Source: Pseudomonas sp. URIL14HWK12:I12
GTDB lineage: Bacteria > Pseudomonadota > Gammaproteobacteria > Pseudomonadales > Pseudomonadaceae
Direction of reading: 5' to 3'
Assembly (NCBI RefSeq): GCF_003097135.1
Contig: NZ_QEQL01000004.1
Span: 186,001 to 250,000, forward strand
Length of the DNA: 64,000 nucleotides
Shown: piece after piece, positions 17,746 to 27,605 of the stretch
Numbering within the stretch: position 1 is the stretch's first letter
Layout: every line of letters begins with the position of its first letter
Made by a program: the position numbers and the translations under genes
Notes under the pieces: generated by a model
What the model saw: the letters and a program-made list of their open reading frames with translations, nothing else
Told to the model about the DNA's origin: nothing
Database searches by the model: none

Positions 17746-18002
17746 TGGATGGCATCCGATTTGAACAGAATGTTGGGCACCGGCGCGCTCTTGCTGCTGC
17801 ACTCTTGCGGGCCCATGTAGCCGGTGCGTTCTTCTTCGGGCAGGTTTTGCATCTCCCAGGCGATCACCGCCTGCAACGACAGCTCCTTCTGTTCCTGCGT
17901 GAGCTTGCGCCCGTCGGACCATTTGCCGATCTCGATGGCGGTTTTCAGGCTCTGGTAGATGTCGGGAGTGATGTTCTCGATCAGCTTTGAGAATTGGGTC
18001 AT
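17742..18002 (-). CDS. DUF1315 small protein
   Basis: An 86-residue acidic protein starting MTQFSKLIENITPDIYQSLK, with a helical body and the segment LTQEQKELSLQAVIAWEMQNLPEEERTGYM recognisable as DUF1315 (shown here in part as AVIAWEMQNLPEEERTGYM). It has no catalytic motif, signal or membrane helix. The stop overlaps the TTG start of DUF2797, so the two are probably made together; the upstream rhomboid gene ends 31 bases before. The function is unknown. Confidence 0.85.
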   Translation of the reverse strand: MTQFSKLIENITPDIYQSLKTAIEIGKWSDGRKLTQEQKELSLQAVIAWEMQNLPEEERTGYMGPQECSSKSAPVPNILFKSDAIH

Positions 18003-18033
18003 CGGAGCGTCCGCGTTGATGAAGGGAAAACAG

Positions 18034-18888
18034 TTACCGTAGTTTACGCCAGGCCAGCGTGCCGCCCAACAGGCCGGTGGCGCAACCGGCCAGCAACCCG
18101 CCCACATGCGCACCGTTGGCGATCTCGCCAAAACCCAAGGCCGAGACCGCACCGGTCAGGCACAGCCCCAGCCAGGCCAGCATCATCACCAGCACCCCCT
18201 TGGGCAGCCGGTACAGGGGCGCCGGGGCTCGCCACTGGTAAAGCCATACATGCCCGAGCAGGGCGTAGAGCACACCCGAGAGGCCACCGAACAGGCTTGC
18301 CCCGCTCCAGGCGTACTGCGCCAGGTTGGATACCACACTGAACACCAACACCAGGCCCAACAGCCGAGCGCTGCCCTGGCGCCATTCCACCCGCCGGCCC
18401 AGCTCCCAGAACCACAGGCTGTTCATCGCCAGGTGCAGCACGCCGAAATGCAGGAACATCGGCGTGACCAGGCGCCACACCTGGCCAGCGGCCAGGCTGT
18501 CGAGCCAGGGCCGAAACCAGATGCGCTCGCCGTCTGTGATGAAATCCTGAAAGGTCAGCCAGCGCAGGGCCTGCAGGTTGTCGCCGAGCAAGCTCACGGC
18601 AGCGACGATCAGGCAGGCCAGCAACACAGCGGCGGTCACCGGGCTTGCCTTGAGCTGGCGGCCAAGGCCCGGTCGCACGACCGGCGGCGCAGCAGGGGCC
18701 GCGCCGCCTTCGGGATAACGCTGGTAAAGCTCGCGGATGCTGGCCGCCTGCGCTTCATCGAGCGCCCACAGTACCTGCTCGCCGCCGGCCTCGCTGACAC
18801 GGTGCGGTATCTGCAGGCGTTTGAGCAGGTTGATGAAACCGCCCAGGTCGACCGACTGTGGCAGGCGCAATGCTTCTACCGGGGTCAC
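18034..18888 (-). CDS. rhomboid-family intramembrane serine protease
   Basis: The 284-residue protein has a GlpG-like soluble N-terminal domain (about 1-65), a linker, and six membrane helices from about 82. The catalytic serine is Ser204 in GGLSGVLYALLGH and the catalytic histidine is His261 in NGAHVGGLLAG. The MFLHFGVLHLAMN segment and an ExxRR (WELGRRVEW) motif are also typical. It would cut single-pass membrane proteins. The start is GTG at 18886-18888, overlapping the preceding stop as GTGA, so it is translationally coupled to the phosphoesterase. Confidence 0.9.
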   Translation of the reverse strand: MTPVEALRLPQSVDLGGFINLLKRLQIPHRVSEAGGEQVLWALDEAQAASIRELYQRYPEGGAAPAAPPVVRPGLGRQLKASPVTAAVLLACLIVAAVSLLGDNLQALRWLTFQDFITDGERIWFRPWLDSLAAGQVWRLVTPMFLHFGVLHLAMNSLWFWELGRRVEWRQGSARLLGLVLVFSVVSNLAQYAWSGASLFGGLSGVLYALLGHVWLYQWRAPAPLYRLPKGVLVMMLAWLGLCLTGAVSALGFGEIANGAHVGGLLAGCATGLLGGTLAWRKLR

Positions 18889-19856
18889 GGTGCAGCACCT
18901 GAGCGTTCGACATCGACCCATACGAACTTGCGGGGGTCGATAGCGGTTTCGTCGTCGAGCCGGTACGCCACCAGCTTGCCGTAGAGCACCGCGCTGTAGT
19001 CGAGGCAGGCGAGGTTCGGCCGCAGCGGCGCGGGTGGGCCATCGCGCCAGTAGTGGCCGACGAACAGCAGCGGCTGGTCGGCGCCATAGCACAGCAACGC
19101 CTGCTTCTGCGCCGGCGTCAGGCGCTGGCTGGCGACCTCTTCGGGCAGCGCATCGGGCTGGAAGACCACGTCGCCATAGGTTTGCGGGTTTTCTTCCCAG
19201 AATTTGGTGCGAAAGAACGCGCGTGTCAGGCCATCGCCGCCGGTAAGGGTGAGCCCGCCCGGCAGGCGCATGTCGGTGCCGCGCAGCAAGCGGTCAAACG
19301 TCTTGCAGGCGAAGCTGCCCGGCACGCAGGATTCCTGGATGAACGTTTCATCGACACACCCGCCACCGAAGCGCTGGCTCAGCGGGATGATGAACTGCTC
19401 GTCCCAGCAGGCGTGCACCAAGCGGAAGCGGCCGGCATCGATGAACAGGGGCAATTCATAGAACCAGCCCAGAAAGGCTTGCCAGTCGGCCGGATGCTGC
19501 TCGAACTGATCCAGCGTTGCACCCAGCAGGCGCCGGTGCCGCGGCGTGTGTTCACGCACCCACGTCTGGCCACTGCCCACCGGGGCCGGGGTATGCCAGC
19601 CGATGGCGTTGTATTCGTGATTGCCCATGATGCAATGCGCCTGGCCGGCCTCGACCATGCCGTGCACGATGTGCAATGCCTCGCGGATGCGCGGGCCACG
19701 GTCGATGATATCGCCCAGAAACAGCGCCTGGCGCCGCGGGTGGCGCCACACCCCGCCGTGCTGCCGGTACCCGAGCACCTCCAGCAGGCGCTCCAGGGTC
19801 TGGGCGCATCCATGCACATCGCCGATCAGGTCGTAGCCGCGCGCCGGGTCGAGCAT
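18885..19856 (-). CDS. calcineurin-like metallophosphoesterase
   Basis: The 323-residue cytoplasmic protein carries the full metallophosphoesterase motif set: GDVHG at 12-16, GDIIDRGP at about 48-55, GNHEYN at about 77-82, then VHACWD and a late VGHYW. It is most like PrpE/ApaH-type phosphatases, so protein phosphatase or dinucleotide hydrolase activity is possible. The chosen ATG shares one base with the nadK stop (TGATG), giving tight coupling. Its pairing with NAD kinase could point to nucleotide substrates, which is inference only. Confidence 0.88.
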   Translation of the reverse strand: MLDPARGYDLIGDVHGCAQTLERLLEVLGYRQHGGVWRHPRRQALFLGDIIDRGPRIREALHIVHGMVEAGQAHCIMGNHEYNAIGWHTPAPVGSGQTWVREHTPRHRRLLGATLDQFEQHPADWQAFLGWFYELPLFIDAGRFRLVHACWDEQFIIPLSQRFGGGCVDETFIQESCVPGSFACKTFDRLLRGTDMRLPGGLTLTGGDGLTRAFFRTKFWEENPQTYGDVVFQPDALPEEVASQRLTPAQKQALLCYGADQPLLFVGHYWRDGPPAPLRPNLACLDYSAVLYGKLVAYRLDDETAIDPRKFVWVDVERSGAAP

Positions 19857-20749
19857 CAGTCGCTCCCCCCGCCGCCCAGGCGGCTGCCCCACCCCAGCTT
19901 GGTGCGGCACACCTCGTAGTAGTTGTGATCCAGCGGGTGAATCAGGCGCAGTTTCTGTGACTTCTTTTTCACCGTGATGGTGTCGCCGGGGGCACAGGTG
20001 AAGTGGTTCTGACCATCGCAGCTCACCTGTGGGTAGATGGTCATGTCCTTGGCGACCACGATCTTCAGCTCACTGTTGCCGTCGACCACGATGGGCCGGC
20101 CCGAAAGCGTGTGCGGGTACATCGGCACGATGACGATGGCGTCGAGCTTGGGGTGCATGATCGGGCCGCCGGCCGACAACGCATAAGCCGTGGAGCCGGT
20201 AGGCGTGGCCACGATCAGGCCATCGGCCTTCTGGCTGCAGACGAACTGCCCGTCGATCCAGATTTCGAATTCGATCATGCGCGTGGACTTGCCCGGGTGC
20301 AGCACCACGTCGTTGAGCGCATCACCCTGGCCGATGGCCTCGCCATGGCGGCGCACTTCAGCTTCGAGCAGAAAGCGGTTTTCCACCAGGTAATGGCCAT
20401 CGAGCACCTCGCCGACCTTCGCTTCCAGCTCGTCGGGGCGGATGTCGGTGAGAAACCCGAGGCTACCTCGGTTGATGCCCAGCACCGGGGTGTGATGGCG
20501 TGCCAGCGCGCGAGCTGCGCCCAGCAGGCTGCCGTCGCCGCCGACCACGACCACCAGGTCGCACACTTCCCCCAGCAATTTACGCGCGCTGATCTGCAAG
20601 CCGTGGCCGGGAAGCACTTCGGCAATGCCTTCGTCGAGAATCACGTGCAGGTGGCGCCCAAGCAAAAAGCGCTTGAGACGGCGGATGGTGTCTACGACCT
20701 GGGTGCTGCCCAGGCGGCCGATGATACCGATATTGCGAAATTGCTCCAT
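19856..20749 (-). CDS. nadK: NAD kinase
   Basis: NadK phosphorylates NAD to NADP with ATP. The 297-residue protein starts MEQFRNIGIIGRLGS and has the diacylglycerol-kinase-like GGDG motif (VVVVGGDGSLLGAAR), the NRGSLGFLTD segment and a TPTGSTAYALSAGGPI stretch that binds NAD. Length is typical. It is the first gene of a minus-strand chain running through to pepN and diverges from the DUF1853 gene across about 95 bases. Confidence 0.96.
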   Translation of the reverse strand: MEQFRNIGIIGRLGSTQVVDTIRRLKRFLLGRHLHVILDEGIAEVLPGHGLQISARKLLGEVCDLVVVVGGDGSLLGAARALARHHTPVLGINRGSLGFLTDIRPDELEAKVGEVLDGHYLVENRFLLEAEVRRHGEAIGQGDALNDVVLHPGKSTRMIEFEIWIDGQFVCSQKADGLIVATPTGSTAYALSAGGPIMHPKLDAIVIVPMYPHTLSGRPIVVDGNSELKIVVAKDMTIYPQVSCDGQNHFTCAPGDTITVKKKSQKLRLIHPLDHNYYEVCRTKLGWGSRLGGGGSD

Positions 20750-20845
20750 GGGGCTTCCGGGGCTACAGGCTGGCGTTGCGGGGGATTATGGAGCAAAGCG
20801 GGCAACGGCGACAAAAAATGCGTGGTGCGCAGGTATCATCGCGGC

Positions 20846-21778
20846 ATGAACCCTTTCAGTGACCTTGCCCCTCTCCCCCGCCAGCTGCACGTGCCCTGCG
20901 TGCGCGACCTGGCCTGGGCCCTGACCAGCCCACCCCTGCTGGCCCAGGCGCCGGCCGCCCAGCGCCACCCGCTGGCCGGCAGCGAATGGGCGGCCGACCC
21001 CGATCGGCTGGCCGCCTGGTTACGCATGCAGGACACCGAGCCGGAGCGGCTGCAAGCCTTCCTGGCACAAGGCCCGGTGCGCCGGCTGGGCATGTACTAC
21101 GAGCAATTATGGCGATATGCGTTGGCCGCTGCGCCCGGCGTGACGGTGCTGGCCGCCGGGTTGGCCGTGCGCGAGGCCGGCCGCACCCTGGGGGAGTTCG
21201 ACCTGCTGCTGGCCGACGCCACCGGCATTCACCACCTGGAACTGGCCGTGAAGTTTTACCTGGGCCCACCCGAAGGAGGCGGCCAGGCCGCTGCACAATG
21301 GCTGGGCCCAGGCTGCCACGACCGGCTGGACAAGAAACTGGCGCACCTGGCAGAGCGCCAACTGCGGCTGGGCCAAGCGCCAGCAGGGCGAGCAGCACTG
21401 GCCAGGGCCGGTGCGGCGCTCGCGCGGCCGGCCATGTGGCTGGGTGGCTACCTGTTCTCACCCTGGCCCCAGGGTTGCGCCACACTAAGCGACGCGCACC
21501 CGCAACATTTGCGGGGCCAGTGGCTGCCAGCCAGTGCATGGCCGGCATATGCCGCCACCCAGCCAAGCGCACGCTGGAGCCCACTGCCACGCGCGCGTTG
21601 GCTTGCCCCGGCCAACGGCCTGGAGCCGCTCGACGCACGCGGCGTTGCGCAGTGGCTACAGGGTGATGAGCCGATGATGCAGGCACGCATGCTGGCCAAG
21701 ATCGATGAGGGTGGGAGCGAGGTCGCTCGCCTGATGGTAGTGCCGCAGGCCTGGCCGCAATTGCCGAAACGTTATTGA
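20846..21778 (+). CDS. DUF1853 family protein
   Basis: A 310-residue soluble protein of the DUF1853 family, rich in Trp, Pro and Ala. Visible conserved elements are LGMYYEQLWRYAL (about 81-93, Glu86), TLGEFDLLLAD (Asp119) and HHLELAVKFYLG (Glu132, Lys136). The acidic-acidic-lysine order resembles a PD-(D/E)XK nuclease core, but this is inference. The ATG at 20846 starts the first conserved stretch (MNPFSDLAPLPRQLH). It diverges from nadK and has no obvious operon partner. Confidence 0.8.
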   Translation: MNPFSDLAPLPRQLHVPCVRDLAWALTSPPLLAQAPAAQRHPLAGSEWAADPDRLAAWLRMQDTEPERLQAFLAQGPVRRLGMYYEQLWRYALAAAPGVTVLAAGLAVREAGRTLGEFDLLLADATGIHHLELAVKFYLGPPEGGGQAAAQWLGPGCHDRLDKKLAHLAERQLRLGQAPAGRAALARAGAALARPAMWLGGYLFSPWPQGCATLSDAHPQHLRGQWLPASAWPAYAATQPSARWSPLPRARWLAPANGLEPLDARGVAQWLQGDEPMMQARMLAKIDEGGSEVARLMVVPQAWPQLPKRY

Positions 21779-21810
21779 GAGGAGAACGCCGGGCGGCCTG
21801 GCCAGCAAGG

Positions 21811-21834
21811 AAAAAAATGGCGGCCGAAGCCGCC
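21811..21834 (-). terminator. intrinsic terminator with UUCG loop
   Basis: On the minus strand, GGCGGC-TTCG-GCCGCC is followed by A and seven T residues (21811-21817). This is a textbook rho-independent terminator for the two small minus-strand genes that follow in map order (21927-22445). A stem of six G:C pairs with the very stable UUCG tetraloop makes it convincing. Confidence 0.85.
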
Positions 21835-21926
21835 TCAAGTGCCTTGCGTGCCCGAGGACAGCCAGCGCTGTGGCCGTCTCGATGGGGGTACTTTACCGCC
21901 GGCGAACCCAGGCACCTTGATGCAAA

Positions 21927-22085
21927 TCAACGCTTCTTGGGTTTCTTCTTCGGCTTTTTGCGCCCCGGCAGCGGCATGGCCTGCTCGAAGGCCTGGCGCA
22001 CCTCGTTCAAACGCTTGTCGTTGAGGTCGTGAACGCGCTTGGCGCGCTCCTGGGAAAAGTCGATGAGGTTGTCATCCTGGCTCAT
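21927..22085 (-). CDS. small lysine-rich-tail protein
   Basis: A 52-codon frame reads MSQDDNLIDFSQERAKRVHD and ends in a very basic tail GRKKPKKKPKKR. The middle (LNDKRLNEVRQAFEQAM) is a predicted amphipathic helix. The terminator just downstream on the same strand and the neighbouring small gene upstream support it as real. No strong ribosome site is visible. The tail could bind nucleic acid or ribosomes, which is a guess; the function is unknown. Confidence 0.6.
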   Translation of the reverse strand: MSQDDNLIDFSQERAKRVHDLNDKRLNEVRQAFEQAMPLPGRKKPKKKPKKR

Positions 22086-22127
22086 GGGCATACGCCGTTT
22101 CGCTTAGAAGAGCTCATCATGCCAGCC

Positions 22128-22445
22128 TTATATCTTGAGGTCGATCAAGCGGCCGGGGCGCGGTTCGCCGTCGATCAGCGCGACCGCCGGCACCGTATCG
22201 TCGGCGTTGAGCTCATCGCCCGGCACCACCAGGGGCGCCTCGGGGTCGCGCGGGCGGCCCTGGCGCCGTCGCTGTTCATCGCGCAGGCGGGCCTCTGCCT
22301 CCTGCTCGCGCTGGCGCAGGTCGATGGTGCTTTCGGTGCCGCTCGCCTGCGGCGGTACCACCGGCGTGATCTGCGGGGTGGGCTTGACCGGGTCGAGCTG
22401 GGGGTTGACCGGTACGTGCACGGCCGGCGTAATCGGTGACAGCAT
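22128..22445 (-). CDS. small hypothetical protein, proline-rich N-terminus
   Basis: A 105-residue soluble protein starts MLSPITPAVHVPVNPQLDPV. A proline/valine-rich N-terminal third is followed by a charged helix (DLRQREQEAEARLRDEQRRRQ, about 46-66 in part) and a C-terminal segment ending PRPGRLIDLKI. A strong ribosome site AGAGGAGAA stands 6 bases before the chosen ATG, which decides the start against an upstream in-frame ATG. The function is unknown. It precedes the 52-residue gene by about 40 bases and shares its terminator. Confidence 0.7.
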   Translation of the reverse strand: MLSPITPAVHVPVNPQLDPVKPTPQITPVVPPQASGTESTIDLRQREQEAEARLRDEQRRRQGRPRDPEAPLVVPGDELNADDTVPAVALIDGEPRPGRLIDLKI

Positions 22446-22550
22446 GGGCGGTTCTCCTCTTGCCGGGGCATCGGCAACGGCCGGCATAACTTGAGGCGTT
22501 TTGTCGCACAACCGTTTCTATAATAAAAGCCCAGCACAGGCACGCGAGGT

Positions 22551-22579
22551 TTGGGCAACGCCGCGCGTTCCTGTAGAAT
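22551..22579 (+). promoter_or_regulatory. sigma-70-type promoter for rapA
   Basis: TTGGGC (22551-22556) and TAGAAT (22574-22579) are separated by exactly 17 bases and lie about 30 bases ahead of the rapA ATG. Spacing and match are good; the site is predicted by eye. Confidence 0.55.
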
Positions 22580-22607
22580 CCACGGCTTTTCGCGAGCGGA
22601 GCAAGGC

Positions 22608-25436
22608 ATGGCGCAGCAGTATCAACCGGGGCAACGCTGGATCAGCGACAGCGAAGCGGAATTGGGGCTCGGCACCGTGCTCACCCAGGACGGCCGCCTG
22701 CTGACCGTGCTCTACCCCGCCACCGGCGAAACCCGCCAGTACTCGCTGCGCAACGCCCCCCTGACCCGCGTTCGCTTCTCGCCGGGCGATGTGATCACTC
22801 ATTTCGAAGGCTGGAAGATGACCGTGCGCGAGGTCGACGACGTCGACGGCCTGCTGGTTTACCACGGCCTCGACGGCAAGAACGCACCGGTCACCCTGCC
22901 CGAAACCCAACTGTCGAACTTCATCCAGTTCCGCCTGGCCAGCGACCGCCTGTTCGCCGGGCAGATCGACCCGCTGAACTGGTTCTCACTGCGCTACAAC
23001 ACCCTGCGGCACAACAGCAACAGCCTGCAGTCCTCGTTGTGGGGCCTGGGCGGTGTGCGTGCCCAGCCCATTCCGCACCAGTTGCACATCGCCCGCGAAG
23101 TGGCCGACCGCATCGCGCCGCGGGTGTTGCTCGCCGACGAAGTGGGCCTGGGCAAAACCATCGAAGCCGGCATGATCATCCACCGCCAGTTGCTCAACGG
23201 CCGCGCCAGCCGCGTGCTGATCCTGGTACCGGAGAACCTGCAGCACCAATGGCTCGTAGAAATGCGCCGGCGCTTCAACCTGCAGGTGGCCCTTTACGAT
23301 TCCGAACGCTTCGCTGAAAGCGATGCCAGCAACCCCTTCGAAGACACTCAGCTGGCACTGGTGTCGCTCGACTGGCTCAGGCACGACGACAAGGCCCAGG
23401 ACGCACTGTTCGCCGCCGGCTGGGACCTGCTGGTGGTCGACGAAGCCCACCACCTGGTATGGCACGAAGACAAGGCCAGCGCCGAGTACTCGCTGGTCGA
23501 GCAACTGGCCGAGGTGATCCCGGGGGTGCTGCTGCTCACCGCCACGCCCGAGCAACTGGGCCTGGACAGCCACTTCGCGCGCCTGCGCCTGCTCGACCCC
23601 AACCGCTTCCACGACCTGGCCGCCTTCCGCGCCGAGAGCGAACATTACCGGCCAGTGGCCGAGGCAGTGCAGGCGCTGCTCGACAAGGGCAGCCTGCCAG
23701 CCAGTGCCCAGGCCACTATCGAAAACTTCCTGGGCAGTGAGGCCACGCCGCTGCTCGCTGCACTGCAGGCCGGTGACGAGCAGGCCAAGGCGCGCCTGGT
23801 GCGCGAGCTGCTCGACCGTCACGGCACCGGCCGCGTGCTGTTTCGCAACACCCGCCAGGCTGTTCAAGGCTTTCCCGAGCGCCAGCTGCACCCCTACCCG
23901 CTGCCGCTGCCCGAGCAGTACGTGGGCAGCGAAGACCTCTACCCCGACCTCGCCTGGCAAGGCGACGCCGATGCCGAGCAAGACCGCTGGTGGCGCTTCG
24001 ACCCTCGGGTGGAGTGGCTGATCGACACCTTGAAGATGCTCAAGAAAACCAAGGTGCTGGTGATCTGCGCCCACGCCGAAACCGCGATGGACCTGGAAGA
24101 CGCCCTGCGGGTGCGTTCAGGGATCCCGGCCACCACCTTCCATGAAGGCATGAGCATCCTGGAGCGCGACCGCGCCGCTGCCTACTTTGCCGATGAAGAG
24201 TTCGGCGCCCAGGTGCTGGTGTGCTCGGAGATCGGTTCCGAAGGCCGCAACTTCCAGTTCGCCCACCACCTGGTGCTGTTCGACCTGCCCTCCCATCCCG
24301 ACCTGCTCGAACAGCGCATCGGCCGCCTTGACCGTATCGGCCAGAAGCACACCATCCAGCTGCATGCGCCTTACCTCGAAAACACCCCCCAGGCGCGGCT
24401 GTTCCAGTGGTACCACCAGGCGCTTAACGCCTTCCTGGCCACCTGCCCGACGGGCAACGCCCTGCATCACCAGTTCGGCGGCCAGTTGCTGAGCCTGCTG
24501 GGCAGCGACGATGACGAGGCCTTCGAGGCACTGGTCGCCCAGGCCCGCGCCGAGCGCGAGCGCCTGGAAGCCGAGCTGCACAGCGGCCGTGACCGCCTGC
24601 TGGAGCTCAACTCCGGGGGTGGCAGCGAAGGCCGGGCGCTGGTAGAGGCCATTGAGGAGCAGGATGACCAGTTCGCCCTGCCTATCTACATGGAAACCCT
24701 GTTCGACGCATTTGGTATCGACAGCGAGGATCACTCTGAAAACGCCCTGATCCTGCGCCCTAGCGAAAAGATGCTCGACGCCAGCTTCCCGCTGGGCGAC
24801 GACGAAGGCGTGACCATCACCTACGACCGCAACCAGGCGCTGTCGCGCGAAGACATGCAGTTCCTGACCTGGGAGCACCCGATGGTGCAAGGCGGCATGG
24901 ACCTGGTACTGGCCGGTTCCATGGGCAATACCGCCGTCGCCCTGATCAAGAACAAGGCACTCAAGCCCGGCACCGTGCTGCTGGAGCTTCTGTATGTGAG
25001 CGAAGTGGTCGCGCCGCGCCATCTGCAACTGGCCCGCTACTTGCCGCCAATCGCACTGCGGTGCCTGCTCGACGCCAACGGCAACGACCTGGCCGCGCGG
25101 GTGAGTTTCGACACCCTCAATGACCAGCTCGAAAGCGTACCGCGGGCCAGCGCCAACAAGTTCATCCAGGCTCAGCGCGATGCCCTGTCGCCACGTATTG
25201 CCGCTGGCGAGGCCAAGGTCGCCGAGCAGCACCAGGCGCGCGTGGATGAAGCACGCCGGCGGCTGGTGGCTGAGCTGGACGAAGAGCTGGCGCGCATGGT
25301 GGCTTTGCAGGCTATCAACCCGAGCGTTCGCGACAGCGAGATCGAAGCGTTGCGCGAGCAGCGCGAGGACGGCCTGGCCATGCTCGAAAAGGCCGCGCTA
25401 CGGCTCGAAGCGATTCGGGTACTGGTGGCAGGCTGA
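22608..25436 (+). CDS. rapA: RNA polymerase-associated ATPase RapA
   Basis: RapA (HepA) is a Swi2/Snf2 ATPase that recycles RNA polymerase stalled after transcription. The 942-residue protein has N-terminal Tudor-like domains, then Walker [20 protein letters not shown], the DEAH box [10 protein letters not shown], and helicase motif [13 protein letters not shown]. The C-terminal spacer and effector domains are full length, with a charged coiled stretch near the end. The ATG at 22608 follows a GGAGCAAGG ribosome site; an earlier in-frame start would add 19 residues that overlap the promoter. Confidence 0.96.
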   Translation: MAQQYQPGQRWISDSEAELGLGTVLTQDGRLLTVLYPATGETRQYSLRNAPLTRVRFSPGDVITHFEGWKMTVREVDDVDGLLVYHGLDGKNAPVTLPETQLSNFIQFRLASDRLFAGQIDPLNWFSLRYNTLRHNSNSLQSSLWGLGGVRAQPIPHQLHIAREVADRIAPRVLLADEVGLGKTIEAGMIIHRQLLNGRASRVLILVPENLQHQWLVEMRRRFNLQVALYDSERFAESDASNPFEDTQLALVSLDWLRHDDKAQDALFAAGWDLLVVDEAHHLVWHEDKASAEYSLVEQLAEVIPGVLLLTATPEQLGLDSHFARLRLLDPNRFHDLAAFRAESEHYRPVAEAVQALLDKGSLPASAQATIENFLGSEATPLLAALQAGDEQAKARLVRELLDRHGTGRVLFRNTRQAVQGFPERQLHPYPLPLPEQYVGSEDLYPDLAWQGDADAEQDRWWRFDPRVEWLIDTLKMLKKTKVLVICAHAETAMDLEDALRVRSGIPATTFHEGMSILERDRAAAYFADEEFGAQVLVCSEIGSEGRNFQFAHHLVLFDLPSHPDLLEQRIGRLDRIGQKHTIQLHAPYLENTPQARLFQWYHQALNAFLATCPTGNALHHQFGGQLLSLLGSDDDEAFEALVAQARAERERLEAELHSGRDRLLELNSGGGSEGRALVEAIEEQDDQFALPIYMETLFDAFGIDSEDHSENALILRPSEKMLDASFPLGDDEGVTITYDRNQALSREDMQFLTWEHPMVQGGMDLVLAGSMGNTAVALIKNKALKPGTVLLELLYVSEVVAPRHLQLARYLPPIALRCLLDANGNDLAARVSFDTLNDQLESVPRASANKFIQAQRDALSPRIAAGEAKVAEQHQARVDEARRRLVAELDEELARMVALQAINPSVRDSEIEALREQREDGLAMLEKAALRLEAIRVLVAG

Positions 25437-25619
25437 CCGGCTTCGCGCGGCCGGGCGGCCTGTGCCTGCCTGGCCGTTTCAGGGCGACGCTGCATATCCA
25501 ACTGCACTTTTAGGCTGTGAGCGGTCTGTGTAAAAGCGCCCCGCTCTGGCCTGCCGTCCTGCGCCTATGCACTATCTCCGAGTGGCCGGGGCTTTCCCCC
25601 TCACAAGGAGATCCCTGAC

Positions 25620-27572
25620 ATGGCTTCGTTGATATCCGCCCGCACGGGCAAATTGGTCGTCGACATCGATGGCACCCAGGACTTTGCCCTGGCTGCCGCC
25701 GCTCAACGCACCGGCGGCCTGTGGCTTGCCGGCCTGAGCAATCATGAGGGGCATTTCGATGTTGCTCAGGCGCAGGTCACTTCGCTGGGCACGCTCGACA
25801 TGAATTATCGCGGCACCGGCTCAAGCCGGGAGCCGGCCAACCTCGACAACCTGGGAAGCCTCAGCACCAACGTGACCGTCACCGCCGGCGGTACGCTCTT
25901 GCTGAGCCAGGTCGTGACCGAACGCGGCGTCGATTACCTCCAGGCCAGCGCATTCTACAATCTGCAGGGCCCGCCCACGGTCATCGGCCAGCCTATCGCC
26001 CTCCCTGAAAGCAGCACCGCCTGGTACACCCGTATCCAGATCCTCGACAGCGGAAAATGGGTGCTGGCCGCCGGCAGCGGCGATCACCTGAGCGTGGCCC
26101 GCTTCAACGCCGACGGCAGCCCCGACCTCACGTTCGCCCGCACCGGCCATGCTCAGTTCGACCTGGCAGAAGGGGTGGGTGGCTTCCAGGCGGGAAATGC
26201 CGTCACGGTGCAGAATAACGGCCAGGTTCTGGTCGCGGGGTACACCGGCAATGGCGACTACCTGATCCAGCGCTACAACAGTGACGGCAGCCTCGACCCT
26301 CACTTCAGCAACGCTGGCCTGGCGCAGGTCGACCTACTCGGCGACAGCGCCGCCCAAGCCATCGCCGTGCAGCCCGACGGCAAGGTGGTGGTAGCCGGCC
26401 AAACCATGGGCGACTTCAGCGTGGTCCGGCTAAACCTCGACGGCAGCCTCGACACCACCTTTGGCGATAACGGTCGCGCGCAGGTTGATGTAGACGGCCG
26501 CAGCGACAGCGTCGAGGGCATTCAACTGCTGGCCAACGGCAAGATCCAACTGGTCGGCAGCGCCGGGGTCGGCGCCGACAAGGATTTCGCCAGCGTACGC
26601 TTGAACGCCGATGGCAGCCTCGACAGTACTTGGGGCGCGCTTGCCGACGGCAAGCACCACATTGACGGCAGCAACAGCGACAACATCATCATCGGCACAG
26701 ACGGTGACGACATCCTGTTCGGCGCAGGGGGCGACGACCTGCTCGATGGCGGCCTCGGCCGGGATATCCTCACCGGCAGCGTGCGCAATGACACCTTCCG
26801 TTTCAGCGCCCTGGACGACAGCTACCGCACTGCCGACCAGAGCTTCGCCGACCGCATCACCGACTTCGACCCTGGCCAGGATTTTCTCGACCTGAGCCGG
26901 TTAGGGCTCAACGGCTTCGGCGATGGGCATAACGGCACCTTGAAGGTCCAGGTCAACGCAGCGGGCACGGTGACTTACCTGAAAAGCCTTGATGCTGACG
27001 CCAACGGCCATCGTTTCGAGGTCGCGATCGACGGCAACGTGGCGAGCAAGCTCTACGCCGATGCCAACGTCTACTTCAGCCCGCAGGTGCTTGCAGGCGG
27101 CAGCGGCAATGACCTGCTGCAAGGCAATACGCTCAGCGGCATCCTCACCGGCTACGATGGCGACGACCGCCTGCGTGGAGGCGCGGGCGATGAAGTCCTC
27201 GATGGCGGGCAAGGCCGCGACATCATGAGCGGCGGGATGGGCCATGACACGTTCCGCTACACCTCTATGTTCGACAGCTATCGCGACGCCACCACCAGCC
27301 ACGCCGACCGCCTGCTGGATTTCGACACCTTCACCGACAAGATCGACGTGTCCCAGGTGGGCTTCACAGGTTTGGGGGATGGCCATAATGGAACCTTGGC
27401 CGTTGCGGTCGATGGCCGAACCACCTACCTGAAAAGCTACGACGCAGATGCCGACGGCAATCGCTTCCAGATCAGCCTGGCCGGGGATCTCTCAGGGCAC
27501 CTGAGCGAGAGCAACTTCGTGTTTGCGCCCGTGGCGGTGGTGGGAGTCGCCGAGGAGCCGCAGGTGGGTTGA
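25620..27572 (+). CDS. delta-60 repeat / RTX calcium-binding secreted protein
   Basis: This 650-residue protein lacks an N-terminal signal peptide. Residues about 135-350 hold four delta-60-type repeats (for example LNLDGSLDTTFGDNGRAQVD and LNADGSLDSTWG). Calcium-binding nonapeptide clusters follow at about 360-387 (GDDILFGAGGDDLLDGG) and 493-540 (GGSGNDLLQGN, GDDRLRGGAGDEVLDGG). After each cluster comes a serralysin-type C-terminal module (DTFRFSALDDSY..., DTFRYTSMFDSY...). RTX repeats near the C-terminus imply type I secretion and folding in external calcium. No transporter gene is adjacent. A clear AAGGAGA ribosome site stands before the ATG. The biological role is unknown. Confidence 0.85.
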   Translation: MASLISARTGKLVVDIDGTQDFALAAAAQRTGGLWLAGLSNHEGHFDVAQAQVTSLGTLDMNYRGTGSSREPANLDNLGSLSTNVTVTAGGTLLLSQVVTERGVDYLQASAFYNLQGPPTVIGQPIALPESSTAWYTRIQILDSGKWVLAAGSGDHLSVARFNADGSPDLTFARTGHAQFDLAEGVGGFQAGNAVTVQNNGQVLVAGYTGNGDYLIQRYNSDGSLDPHFSNAGLAQVDLLGDSAAQAIAVQPDGKVVVAGQTMGDFSVVRLNLDGSLDTTFGDNGRAQVDVDGRSDSVEGIQLLANGKIQLVGSAGVGADKDFASVRLNADGSLDSTWGALADGKHHIDGSNSDNIIIGTDGDDILFGAGGDDLLDGGLGRDILTGSVRNDTFRFSALDDSYRTADQSFADRITDFDPGQDFLDLSRLGLNGFGDGHNGTLKVQVNAAGTVTYLKSLDADANGHRFEVAIDGNVASKLYADANVYFSPQVLAGGSGNDLLQGNTLSGILTGYDGDDRLRGGAGDEVLDGGQGRDIMSGGMGHDTFRYTSMFDSYRDATTSHADRLLDFDTFTDKIDVSQVGFTGLGDGHNGTLAVAVDGRTTYLKSYDADADGNRFQISLAGDLSGHLSESNFVFAPVAVVGVAEEPQVG

Positions 27573-27605
27573 ACGGCCCCGTGGTGCAGCTAACCGCCCT
27601 CGCCC

